From NCBI GenBank assembly GCA_964425595.1, contig CAYRMW010000049.1, positions 1 through 17,960 on the forward strand: a stretch of 17,960 bases of DNA, read 5' to 3'. The stretch comes from Caccovicinus sp964425595 (GTDB lineage: Bacteria; Bacillota; Clostridia; Lachnospirales; Lachnospiraceae). The stretch's first letter is position 1, and each line of letters begins with the position of its first letter. Shown one piece after another: positions 1-6,674 of this stretch. The translations under genes and the position numbers were made by a program. The notes under the pieces are model-generated. The model was not told the origin of the DNA. It ran no database searches and saw only the letters and a list, made by a program, of their open reading frames with translations.

Positions 1-39
1 TTGTTCCTGGAAAAATTACGTGAAAATTTTGGCGATTAA
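1..39 (+). CDS. 3' end of an unidentified upstream gene (partial)
   Basis: Frame 1 reads LFLEKLRENFGD and then stops at TAA (37-39). A good intrinsic terminator follows 17 bases later, which supports this being a genuine gene end rather than a chance frame. Only twelve residues are visible, so the product cannot be named. Confidence 0.5.
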   Translation: MFLEKLRENFGD

Positions 40-56
40 ATAACCAGAAGATCATC

Positions 57-106
57 ATAGCTGCAAAAGAACAGATGTTCTAAGCTGCAGCTATACTTTT
101 TTATTT
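57..106 (+). terminator. Intrinsic terminator of the gene ending at 39
   Basis: A perfect 9-bp stem (ATAGCTGCA at 57-65 with TGCAGCTAT at 86-94) is capped by an inner stem-loop (AGAAC/GTTCT around AGAT) and followed by a T-rich tract with six T at 97-102. It lies 17 bases after a stop codon and upstream of the uvrB promoter. The upper hairpin doubles as a LexA-type operator. Confidence 0.8.
68..81. promoter_or_regulatory. LexA (DinR) SOS box upstream of uvrB
   Basis: AGAACAGATGTTCT is a perfect palindromic match to the Firmicutes LexA core GAAC-N4-GTTC, and the central AGAT fits the RNRY spacer preference recalled from Bacillus. uvrB is a classical SOS gene, so the position is as expected. 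The box lies about 34 bp upstream of the -10 element and forms the top of the terminator hairpin of the preceding gene. Confidence 0.75.
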
Positions 107-111
107 ATCCA

Positions 112-120
112 TGATATAAT
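112..120 (+). promoter_or_regulatory. Extended -10 promoter of uvrB
   Basis: TGATATAAT (TGn plus consensus TATAAT at 115-120) is an extended -10 element. The hexamer 17 bases upstream (TATACT, 92-97) is a poor -35, so the TG extension probably compensates. The leader to the uvrB start is roughly 85-90 nt. Confidence 0.65.
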
Positions 121-214
121 TTTTGGTGACCTTTAGAAATGTCAATTCCACCCGGTTTTATCCAGTGTTGCACAGTCCTGAATAGACAAACTTTTCCAGG
201 AGGAAAAACAGAAA

Positions 215-2200
215 ATGGAGTTTAAATTACACGCAGAATATCAGCCCACCGGCGACCAGCCCCAGGCCATTGAGGCCCTGGTCAGGGGCTTCAAAGAAGG
301 CAATCAATTCGAGACTTTACTGGGGGTTACGGGCTCTGGAAAGACCTTCACCATGGCCAATGTCATTCAGCAGCTACAGAAGCCCACGCTCGTGATCGCG
401 CATAATAAAACCCTTGCCGCCCAGCTTTACAGTGAGTTTAAGGAGTTCTTCCCGGAGAACGCGGTGGAGTATTTCGTCTCCTACTACGACTACTATCAGC
501 CTGAAGCTTATGTCCCGTCCACCGACACCTACATCGAAAAGGATTCCGCGATCAATGACGAGATCGACAAGTTGCGCCATTCCGCGACAGCGGCCCTTTC
601 GGAACGAAGGGATGTGATTATCGTGGCATCGGTTTCCTGCATCTACGGTCTTGGCAGTCCCATCGACTACAAGGAGATGGTCATTTCTCTGCGCCCCGGC
701 ATGGTGAAGGACCGGGATGAGGTGATTGATAAGCTGATCGATATTCAGTATACCAGGAACGATATGGATTTCCATCGGGGCACCTTCCGGGTGCGAGGGG
801 ATATCCTGGAGATCTTCCCCGCGTATTCGGGGAATGAAGCTTACCGGATCGAGTTCTTTGGAGATGAGGTCGACCGGATCACCGAGATCGATACGACGAC
901 CGGGACGGTTAAGGCGCAGCTTAGCCACGTGGCGGTCTTCCCGGCGTCGCACTACGTGGTTCCCCGGGAGAAATTGATGCTGGCTACGGAAAATATCCTG
1001 GCGGAGTTAAAGGAGCAGGTCGCGTATTTTAAAAGTGAGGAAAAGCTGATTGAGGCTCAGAGGATAGCGGAGAGGACAAACTTTGATGTGGAGATGATGC
1101 GGGAGACCGGATTCTGCTCCGGCATTGAGAACTATTCCCGTCACCTGACTGGTACAAAGCCGGGGGAACCGCCCTGGACGCTGATGGATTATTTCCCTGA
1201 GGATTATCTGATCATTGTGGATGAGTCCCATATTACCCTGCCGCAGGTGCGTGGCATGTATTTCGGCGACCGGTCCAGAAAGACTACGCTGGTCAATTAC
1301 GGGTTCCGTCTGCCTTCAGCCCTGGATAACCGTCCGCTGAACTTTGCGGAGTTTGAAGGAAAGATCAACCAGATGTTGTTTGTTTCGGCAACGCCCTCGG
1401 TCTATGAGGAGGAGCATGAGCTGCTGCGGGCGGAGCAGATCATACGGCCGACCGGTCTTTTGGACCCGGAAATTTCCGTGCGTCCGGTGGAAGGGCAGAT
1501 CGATGACCTGATTTCTGAAGTAAACCGAGAAGTGGAAGGGCATCACAAGGTACTGATCACGACGCTGACGAAGCGGATGGCAGAGGATCTGACGGATTAT
1601 ATGCGTGAGGTGGGCATCCGGGTGAAATATCTGCACTCGGATATCGATACGCTGGAACGGGCGGAGATCATCCGGGATATGCGGATGGATGTATTTGATG
1701 TTTTGGTGGGGATCAACCTTCTTCGGGAGGGGCTGGATATCCCGGAGATCACCCTGGTCGCCATCCTGGATGCTGACAAAGAGGGCTTCCTCCGGTCGGA
1801 GACTTCGCTGATTCAAACGGTGGGCCGGGCGGCAAGAAATGCGGAAGGCCACGTGATCATGTACGCGGACACCGTTACCGACTCCATGCGCAGGGCCATT
1901 GAGGAGACAAATCGACGCCGCTCGATTCAGAAGCAGTATAATCAGGAGCATGGGATCACGCCGACGACCATTAAAAAAGCGGTCAGGAATCTGATCTCCA
2001 TCACCAGGGCAGCGGATCCGGAGTCCCTGGATGTCCAGAAGGATCCGGAGTCCATGGACCGTCGGGAACTGGAAAAGCTGGTGAAGGAGCTGACAAAGAA
2101 GATGCGTCAGGCGGCGGCAGAGCTGAATTTCGAGGAGGCTGCCGTGCTGCGTGACCGGATGGTGGAGATCAAACGGATGTTTTTGGAATTGGAAACTTAG
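215..2200 (+). CDS. uvrB: UvrABC system protein B (excinuclease helicase subunit)
   Basis: UvrB is the damage-verification subunit of bacterial nucleotide excision repair. It receives DNA from UvrA, probes it with its beta-hairpin and loads UvrC. The 661 residues match the usual family length. Visible are the Walker A motif GVTGSGKT (37-44), the aromatic beta-hairpin region with YFVSYYDYYQPEAY (around 88-101), helicase motif DESH (336-339), motif VGRAARN near residue 540, and a C-terminal UVR coiled coil (about 620-655) that binds UvrC. AGGAGG (198-203) lies 11 bases before the ATG, slightly far but unique. A LexA box and an extended -10 promoter upstream indicate SOS control. The gene appears monocistronic, with a hairpin just after the stop and a convergent gene beyond it. 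Confidence 0.98.
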   Translation: MEFKLHAEYQPTGDQPQAIEALVRGFKEGNQFETLLGVTGSGKTFTMANVIQQLQKPTLVIAHNKTLAAQLYSEFKEFFPENAVEYFVSYYDYYQPEAYVPSTDTYIEKDSAINDEIDKLRHSATAALSERRDVIIVASVSCIYGLGSPIDYKEMVISLRPGMVKDRDEVIDKLIDIQYTRNDMDFHRGTFRVRGDILEIFPAYSGNEAYRIEFFGDEVDRITEIDTTTGTVKAQLSHVAVFPASHYVVPREKLMLATENILAELKEQVAYFKSEEKLIEAQRIAERTNFDVEMMRETGFCSGIENYSRHLTGTKPGEPPWTLMDYFPEDYLIIVDESHITLPQVRGMYFGDRSRKTTLVNYGFRLPSALDNRPLNFAEFEGKINQMLFVSATPSVYEEEHELLRAEQIIRPTGLLDPEISVRPVEGQIDDLISEVNREVEGHHKVLITTLTKRMAEDLTDYMREVGIRVKYLHSDIDTLERAEIIRDMRMDVFDVLVGINLLREGLDIPEITLVAILDADKEGFLRSETSLIQTVGRAARNAEGHVIMYADTVTDSMRRAIEETNRRRSIQKQYNQEHGITPTTIKKAVRNLISITRAADPESLDVQKDPESMDRRELEKLVKELTKKMRQAAAELNFEEAAVLRDRMVEIKRMFLELET

Positions 2201-2201
2201 G

Positions 2202-2241
2202 CAAAGGGCAGCGGTTCCGGAAGATGAGCCGCTGCCCTTTG
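2202..2241. terminator. Hairpin between convergent uvrB and DUF5688 gene
   Basis: A perfect 13-bp inverted repeat (CAAAGGGCAGCGG at 2202-2214, CCGCTGCCCTTTG at 2229-2241) starts two bases after the uvrB stop and ends seven bases before the stop of the opposing gene. The A/T triplets at the stem base could give only short U-tracts either way, so it is probably a bidirectional terminator of modest strength. Confidence 0.6.
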
Positions 2242-2248
2242 GCGGAAA

Positions 2249-3256
2249 TCAGAGAATACCCTGAGGAACGCTTTGTTCATCTCCACGGCCGGGCAGGTCG
2301 GCGCCGTGGGAAACGATGACGATCTGGTCATCTTTTCGGCTGTAGCGGTAGATCTGGTTTGACAGGCGGTCTTCCGGCGGCACTTCGGTTTCATTGATGT
2401 TCTGGACCAGGCGGCTCATGTCATCAAAGTCATAATTGCCGGAATCGGCAACCAGCAGTACCTCATGGATGCTGGAGGGCAGGATGACCAGATCCTGATT
2501 AAGGTGCGCGGCAAATTTTCTGATCTCTCCAGGATAAAGCATACAGGCAGCGCCGTTGACGCCGGCAGGGTTAGACAGGACATAAAGAGTAGGAAAGACG
2601 GGATTGCGTTCCATGCGCTGTTCATCTGCGGCTTCAAGGAGGGAATCAACCGCCGTCTCGTCATACTCATCTCCCATAGCTTCCCGGGCCAGTTGTTTCA
2701 AAACATCGCTCATGGGCCGGATGACCGGCGGGAGGAGACGGGGCGTATTGGCCAGGGCGCTGCGCATCAGTTCGTTCTGGCTGATTCCCCAGGATTTCAG
2801 ATGATCCTGGTGGATCAGGGCGGTTACATATCCGTGGACCCGCTGCTCCATGAGAAGATAGCAGATGAGGGACATATCCTGAAATTCCCAATGGGGAAGA
2901 TGAGTTAAAAAGGCAGCGTTAGCTCTGGTGTTGACTAACTTATATACGATATGATCCTTGATCTCCTGATAAGATGACAAAACACGGGAGTCCAGATAGG
3001 GCAGCCCGGGATTGGTCAGATAGAGACGGTAAATACTGTCGCAGATCTCGGAAACCGACAGACCGTTTTTCATTTCCTGATAAAATTCATTAAGATAAAT
3101 CGTGGGAGAGATCTCCTCTTCTTTTCGACAGATGGAAACGCCGTCCCAGATGATGCCATTATTTTTCGGAATGGATCGAAGGGTAACGGTATAGTCCGGT
3201 CCCAGACGATCTCCCAGATCTTCCCGTACTGACTGCAAAAACAATTCATACTCCAT
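2249..3256 (-). CDS. DUF5688 family protein, function unknown
   Basis: This 335-residue soluble protein resembles the DUF5688 family that I recall as common, often in several copies, in Lachnospiraceae. Hallmarks are an N-terminal segment with a VSICRKEEEISPTIYLNEFY-like stretch, a helical middle, and a C-terminal segment with NPVFPTLYVLSNPAGVNGA, CMLYPG and ILPSSIHEV followed by an acidic stretch. No signal peptide, membrane segment or catalytic motif is evident, and no biochemical role is known to me. AGGAGG (complement of 3263-3268) sits six bases before the ATG. It has its own promoter (TTGCAA-17-TATAAT, 3464-3436) and an unusually structured leader, suggesting post-transcriptional control. 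It faces uvrB tail to tail and is not in an operon with it. Confidence 0.85.
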   Translation of the reverse strand: MEYELFLQSVREDLGDRLGPDYTVTLRSIPKNNGIIWDGVSICRKEEEISPTIYLNEFYQEMKNGLSVSEICDSIYRLYLTNPGLPYLDSRVLSSYQEIKDHIVYKLVNTRANAAFLTHLPHWEFQDMSLICYLLMEQRVHGYVTALIHQDHLKSWGISQNELMRSALANTPRLLPPVIRPMSDVLKQLAREAMGDEYDETAVDSLLEAADEQRMERNPVFPTLYVLSNPAGVNGAACMLYPGEIRKFAAHLNQDLVILPSSIHEVLLVADSGNYDFDDMSRLVQNINETEVPPEDRLSNQIYRYSRKDDQIVIVSHGADLPGRGDEQSVPQGIL

Positions 3257-3429
3257 AATTAACCTCCTGAAATAAAAACATGTGCGATAAAACCGTATCG
3301 CGAACGGGTGTATGGGGAAATTGACCTTCCGATGAAGGCGGTCCGACGCGGGACCGTACGGCGAGAACTCGCCGGTTAAGAAAAGGAATATCGCAGCCGA
3401 AGCGCGGCCGCAAGCCGCAGGCTTCGGTT
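3257..3429 (-). promoter_or_regulatory. Structured 5' leader of the DUF5688 gene (five hairpins)
   Basis: Reading the minus strand from the predicted start near 3429, five hairpins follow one another. H1 has 7 + 5 bp stems (3397-3403/3421-3427 and 3404-3408/3414-3418). H2 has CGGCGA/TCGCCG around a tetraloop (3359-3374). H3 has CGGTCC/GGACCG (3339-3356). H4 has CCTTC/GAAGG around a tetraloop (3325-3338). H5 has GCGATA/TATCGC (3284-3301) and precedes a T-rich stretch and the ribosome binding site. No known riboswitch class is recognised. A leader RNA is inferred from promoter position and pairing only. Confidence 0.5.
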
Positions 3430-3435
3430 ACCGTG

Positions 3436-3464
3436 ATTATAGGACATTTTATCGATTTTTGCAA
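3436..3464 (-). promoter_or_regulatory. Promoter of the DUF5688 gene
   Basis: On the minus strand, TTGCAA (3464-3459) and a consensus TATAAT (3441-3436) are separated by exactly 17 bases. The predicted start lies near 3429, about 173 nt upstream of the ATG. Confidence 0.8.
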
Positions 3465-3547
3465 CAGGGATTTGAAAAAATTGGAAAAAACGACCGTCAG
3501 GCGCATGTACAGCTTATGGGACGGACCGGTTTTGGGCAATAAAAAAA

Positions 3548-3619
3548 TGCGTCTGAGAGGAATCGAACCTCCGCACGCGGCTCCGGAGGCCACTGCTCTA
3601 TCCACTGAGCTACAGACGC
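3548..3619 (-). tRNA. tRNA-Arg (anticodon CCG)
   Basis: The minus strand folds into a complete 72-nt cloverleaf. It has a 7-bp acceptor stem (GCGTCTG/CAGACGC), a D stem GCTC/GAGC, an anticodon stem GTGGC/GCCGC with loop CTCCGGA (anticodon CCG, reading CGG arginine codons), a 4-nt variable loop, and a T arm GGAGG/CCTCT with loop TTCGATT. The discriminator is A. CCA is not encoded: seven T follow directly (3547-3541), so the end must be added enzymatically. A second T-run after a weak CCGTC/GACGG pairing near 3490 may terminate the transcript. The gene has its own promoter just upstream. Confidence 0.95.
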
Positions 3620-3628
3620 ATCGCCATA

Positions 3629-3657
3629 ATCATACAATAATATCAGGGAAAATGCAA
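3629..3657 (-). promoter_or_regulatory. Promoter of tRNA-Arg
   Basis: On the minus strand, TTGCAT (3657-3652) and TATGAT (3634-3629) are spaced 17 bases apart. The expected start falls a few bases before the mature 5' end at 3619, as is usual for short tRNA leaders. Confidence 0.75.
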
Positions 3658-3700
3658 GTGGTAATTTCAAAAAAATTACGCCGCGCTCCCCTGGCTATCG

Positions 3701-3729
3701 TTGATTTTTTATATTGTTTTTGTTAAAAT
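3701..3729 (+). promoter_or_regulatory. Promoter of the queA-ligA-metA operon
   Basis: TTGATT (3701-3706) and TAAAAT (3724-3729) are 17 bases apart, about 50 bases before the chosen start of the first gene. It is back to back with the tRNA promoter. A small AT-rich inverted repeat (GTAATTT/AAATTAC, 3661-3679) lies between the two. Confidence 0.65.
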
Positions 3730-3779
3730 AGGCGAAGATGCGTTGGAAAAGAACAGATAGATTGCCATGGAGGATGAAC

Positions 3780-4721
3780 ATGAGACGGGTGAAGGACAAT
3801 AAATATGGCTATCGGTCGTGGATGCCGGAAGATCTGCTGCAGTATGGGAAATACCTGCTCCCGCCCCTGCTTTTGGTGGTCGTAGTCGTCCTGATCCTGG
3901 TTGTGAATCGGGCGGATACACAGGAAACGGGGTTGGAGGAGACCGTTGCGGAGGAAGAGACCGTTGCGCAAGAAGAGACCATTCTGATGGAGACGGAAGC
4001 AGAAACCGAAGCGGAGGTTTATGAATTCAGTACCGAGGATTATCCGGAGATCCAGGAACTGATGAGCACCTATTTTACCGCGCTGCAGAACGCGGATGTG
4101 GAAACGATCTATCGCCTGTTCGGCTGGACGGATACGACAGGGATGGAGGCGCTGCGCAGTCAGTTGCAGTACAATGCACGCTACACGGAAGGCTACCGGA
4201 ATATTGTCTGCTATACGGAGCCGGGCCTGGAGGAGGGCGCCTATCTGGTTTACATCAGTTATGACCTGAAATTTAAAAATTCTCTTACCCTGGCTCCGGG
4301 GTTTCTGTGGAATTACGTGAAGACGGCAGAGGATGGAAGTCTTTATCTGACGGATTCGGCAGAGCTTACCCAGGATGAGCTGGATTTTATCGCTGAGGCC
4401 GAAATGGTGGACGAGATCGTTCTGCTGAAAACGCAGATCTACGCCAAGCTGCGCCTGGCGCTGGAAGAGGATGCAGATCTGGCGGAAAGCTACAGTATCC
4501 TGGAAAGGCAGGGCGGCGCGTCCGGCGCGGCAGAGCCGGAGACTCAGCATGAGGTCACCGTGCAGATCGGTGTCAGCGATGAGACAGAAGAAAGCAGCAC
4601 GACGGAGGAAGAAGAGGAGACCGATGCCGCCGAAGAAGAAAGCAGCGCGACCGAAGAAGAAAGCAGCGCGGCCGAAGGAGAAAGCAACGCGGCCGCTGAA
4701 GAAAGCGAAGCCGATGAATGA
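3780..4721 (+). CDS. Single-pass membrane-anchored acidic protein, unknown function
   Basis: I do not recognise the family. The ATG at 3780 is chosen because GGAGG (3769-3773) lies six bases upstream; an in-frame ATG at 3738 lacks a good ribosome binding site. The 313-residue product has a basic N-terminus, one membrane segment (LLLVVVVVLILVV, about residues 29-42), a Glu/Thr-rich linker, a globular domain of about 160 residues, and a Glu/Ser/Ala heptad-repeat tail. The globular part begins with TEDYPEIQELMSTYFTALQN and contains YDLKFKNS-like strands. This helix-then-strand pattern could be an NTF2/SnoaL-like fold, but that is a guess. The extracytoplasmic side is inferred from the positive-inside rule. 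It is first in the operon, 50 bases before queA, with no obvious functional link to it. Confidence 0.8.
   Translation: MRRVKDNKYGYRSWMPEDLLQYGKYLLPPLLLVVVVVLILVVNRADTQETGLEETVAEEETVAQEETILMETEAETEAEVYEFSTEDYPEIQELMSTYFTALQNADVETIYRLFGWTDTTGMEALRSQLQYNARYTEGYRNIVCYTEPGLEEGAYLVYISYDLKFKNSLTLAPGFLWNYVKTAEDGSLYLTDSAELTQDELDFIAEAEMVDEIVLLKTQIYAKLRLALEEDADLAESYSILERQGGASGAAEPETQHEVTVQIGVSDETEESSTTEEEEETDAAEEESSATEEESSAAEGESNAAAEESEADE
4632..4715 (+). repeat. Four 21-bp tandem repeats encoding an acidic heptad tail
   Basis: Units at 4632-4652, 4653-4673, 4674-4694 and 4695-4715 encode EEESSAT, EEESSAA, EGESNAA and AEESEAD. The first two differ at one base; later units are more diverged. The unit is a multiple of three, so copy changes would alter tail length without breaking the frame. 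The array ends one codon before the stop. Confidence 0.8.
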
Positions 4722-4771
4722 TGAGCATGAGGCGGTTCCGGGGATACCGCAGGCTTAACAAGGAGGAAAAG

Positions 4772-5860
4772 ATGAATGTCAGAGATTTTTATTTTGACCT
4801 GCCCCAGGAGCTGATTGCCCAGGATCCTCTGGAAGACCGCTCAGCGTCCAGGCTCCTTGTCCTGGATAAGGATACCGGGGAGGTCTATCACCGCACGTTT
4901 CGGGACATTGTGCAGTACCTAGAGGGGGGAGATTGCCTGGTGATCAATGATACCAAGGTGATCCCCGCGCGGCTTTTCGGCGTCAAAAAAGACACCGGGG
5001 CAAAGATCGAACTGCTGCTGTTAAAGCGGCGGGAGAAGGATGTATGGGAGACGTTGGTTAAGCCGGGAAAGAAGGCAAAGCCGGGGACCGAGATCGAGTT
5101 TGGGGACGGCCTCCTTTCGGGAACGGTCATTGATACGGTGGCGGACGGGAACCGGCTGGTCCGGTTCCGTTACGAAGGGATTTTTGAAGAGATCCTTGAT
5201 CAGCTTGGACAGATGCCGCTGCCGCCGTATATTACCCATCAGCTTAAGGATAAGAACCGTTACCAGACTGTCTACGCGAAGCATGAAGGTTCCGCGGCGG
5301 CGCCCACGGCCGGACTCCACTTTACCGGAGAACTGCTGAAGGAGATCCGTGATAAAGGGGTAAAGATTGCGAGGGTTACGCTCCATGTGGGTCTGGGGAC
5401 ATTTCGCCCGGTGAAAGTGGAGAATGTGCTGGATCATCATATGCATGCGGAGTTTTACATGATCGACGAGATGGCGGCAGCGGCCATTAATGAGACGAAG
5501 GCGGCCGGTGGAAAAGTCATCTGCGTAGGGACGACCAGCTGCCGCACCATCGAATCCGCTGCCGGGGAAGACGGACGCCTGAAGGCGGGAAGCGGATGGA
5601 CGGATATCTTCATTTATCCCGGCTACCGGTTTAAACTCCTGGATGGGCTGATCACCAATTTTCACTTGCCGGAATCGACGTTAGTTATGCTGGTTTCCGC
5701 CCTGGCCGGACGGGAGCCGGTGCTTTCTGCTTACGCGGAGGCGGTCCGGGAGCGTTATCGGTTTTTCTCGTTTGGGGATGCGATGCTTATTCTGTCCGAA
5801 CCGGAAAAACGGCGCCGCCGCATCATGGCCGGACAGGAACCGGAGGAAGACCATGCCTGA
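4772..5860 (+). CDS. queA: S-adenosylmethionine:tRNA ribosyltransferase-isomerase
   Basis: QueA transfers and isomerises the ribosyl moiety of SAM onto 7-aminomethyl-7-deazaguanine in tRNA, forming epoxyqueuosine at the wobble position of GUN anticodons. The 362-residue product starts MNVRDFYFDLPQELIAQDPL and carries family signatures: SRLLVLD, DCLVINDTKVIPARL, LPPYI, the APTAGLHFT motif, HVGLGTFRPV and TNFHLPESTL. The ATG at 4772 has AGGAGG (4761-4766) five bases upstream; an in-frame ATG pair at 4718 would add 18 atypical residues and overlap the previous gene. The stop overlaps the next gene by 8 bp, implying translational coupling. No other queuosine gene is visible nearby. Confidence 0.97.
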   Translation: MNVRDFYFDLPQELIAQDPLEDRSASRLLVLDKDTGEVYHRTFRDIVQYLEGGDCLVINDTKVIPARLFGVKKDTGAKIELLLLKRREKDVWETLVKPGKKAKPGTEIEFGDGLLSGTVIDTVADGNRLVRFRYEGIFEEILDQLGQMPLPPYITHQLKDKNRYQTVYAKHEGSAAAPTAGLHFTGELLKEIRDKGVKIARVTLHVGLGTFRPVKVENVLDHHMHAEFYMIDEMAAAAINETKAAGGKVICVGTTSCRTIESAAGEDGRLKAGSGWTDIFIYPGYRFKLLDGLITNFHLPESTLVMLVSALAGREPVLSAYAEAVRERYRFFSFGDAMLILSEPEKRRRRIMAGQEPEEDHA

Positions 5861-6674
5861 AGCAAGCGCGGACAGGGGTCGGGAGGAGATCCGGTTAAAC
5901 AAATATCTGGCGGATATGGGCCTCTGTTCCAGACGGGAAGCCGACCGGCTGATCGAGGCAGGCGAAGTGATCGTGGACGGGAAACCGGCGGCTGCCGGTC
6001 AGAAGATCAGAGCCGGTCAGAAGATCGTCTTCCGGGGCAGGGTTCTTCCCGGGAAAGAGCAGGAGGGCAGGCCCGCGCCGGTATGGCTGGTCGTCAATAA
6101 ACCCAGGGGGATCGTCTGCACCACTTCGCATAAGGACCGGGCGCAGACGATTGTGGACATGGTGCGCCATCCCGGCCGGGTCTATCCGGTGGGCCGGCTG
6201 GACAAGGACTCGGAAGGCCTGATCCTGATGACGAACCAGGGGGATCTGGTCAATAAGATCATGCGCGGCGGGAATGCCCACGAGAAAGAATATCTTGTAT
6301 CCGTGGACCGGCCGGTGACGGAGGCGTTCTGCCGGTCGATGGAGAAGGGCGTGTGGCTGGAGGAGTTAAAGCAGATGACCAGGCCGTGCCGCGTGAAAAA
6401 GGAAGGCGAACGATGCTTCCGCATCGTCCTGACCCAGGGCCTCAACCGGCAGATCCGGCGGATGTGCGGGACACTGGGGTACCAGGTCGTCCGTTTAAAA
6501 CGCGTCCGGATCATGAATATCCATCTGGGGAATTTGAAGACGGGCAGCTGGCGGCAGATGACGCCGGAGGAGTACCGGGAGATGACCCGGTTATTACGGG
6601 AGAGCGGAGCCACGAACCAGCCCGTGTCAGGCCGGATGAAAATGAAAAGGGATAAGGAGACGAATCATGGATGA
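5853..6674 (+). CDS. rluF: Pseudouridine synthase, RluF/RsuA family (23S rRNA)
   Basis: This enzyme isomerises uridine to pseudouridine in rRNA. The 273-residue product has an N-terminal S4 RNA-binding domain (about 12-70, RLNKYLADMGLCSRREADRL) and an RsuA-type catalytic domain. GRLDKDSEGL carries the catalytic Asp117. TQGLNRQIRRMC followed by RIMNIHLGNLKTG resembles RluF (23S position 2604 in E. coli) more than RluB, so RluF is favoured. The ATG at 5853 has GGAGGA (5842-5847) five bases upstream and overlaps the end of queA by 8 bp. Its own stop overlaps ligA by 8 bp. The exact rRNA target in this organism is inferred. Confidence 0.88.
   Translation: MPEASADRGREEIRLNKYLADMGLCSRREADRLIEAGEVIVDGKPAAAGQKIRAGQKIVFRGRVLPGKEQEGRPAPVWLVVNKPRGIVCTTSHKDRAQTIVDMVRHPGRVYPVGRLDKDSEGLILMTNQGDLVNKIMRGGNAHEKEYLVSVDRPVTEAFCRSMEKGVWLEELKQMTRPCRVKKEGERCFRIVLTQGLNRQIRRMCGTLGYQVVRLKRVRIMNIHLGNLKTGSWRQMTPEEYREMTRLLRESGATNQPVSGRMKMKRDKETNHG

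Noticed and set aside
374..952. 192-codon open frame antisense to uvrB
   Set aside because: It lies wholly inside the unambiguous uvrB coding region, has no ribosome binding site or family resemblance, and is explained by GC-rich codon bias.
3433..3726. 97-codon plus-strand frame across the tRNA region
   Set aside because: It runs through the antisense of tRNA-Arg and both promoters; it is not a plausible gene.
3723..4550. 275-codon frame antisense to the acidic membrane protein
   Set aside because: The plus-strand frame has a ribosome binding site, promoter, membrane segment and operon context; the antisense frame has none.
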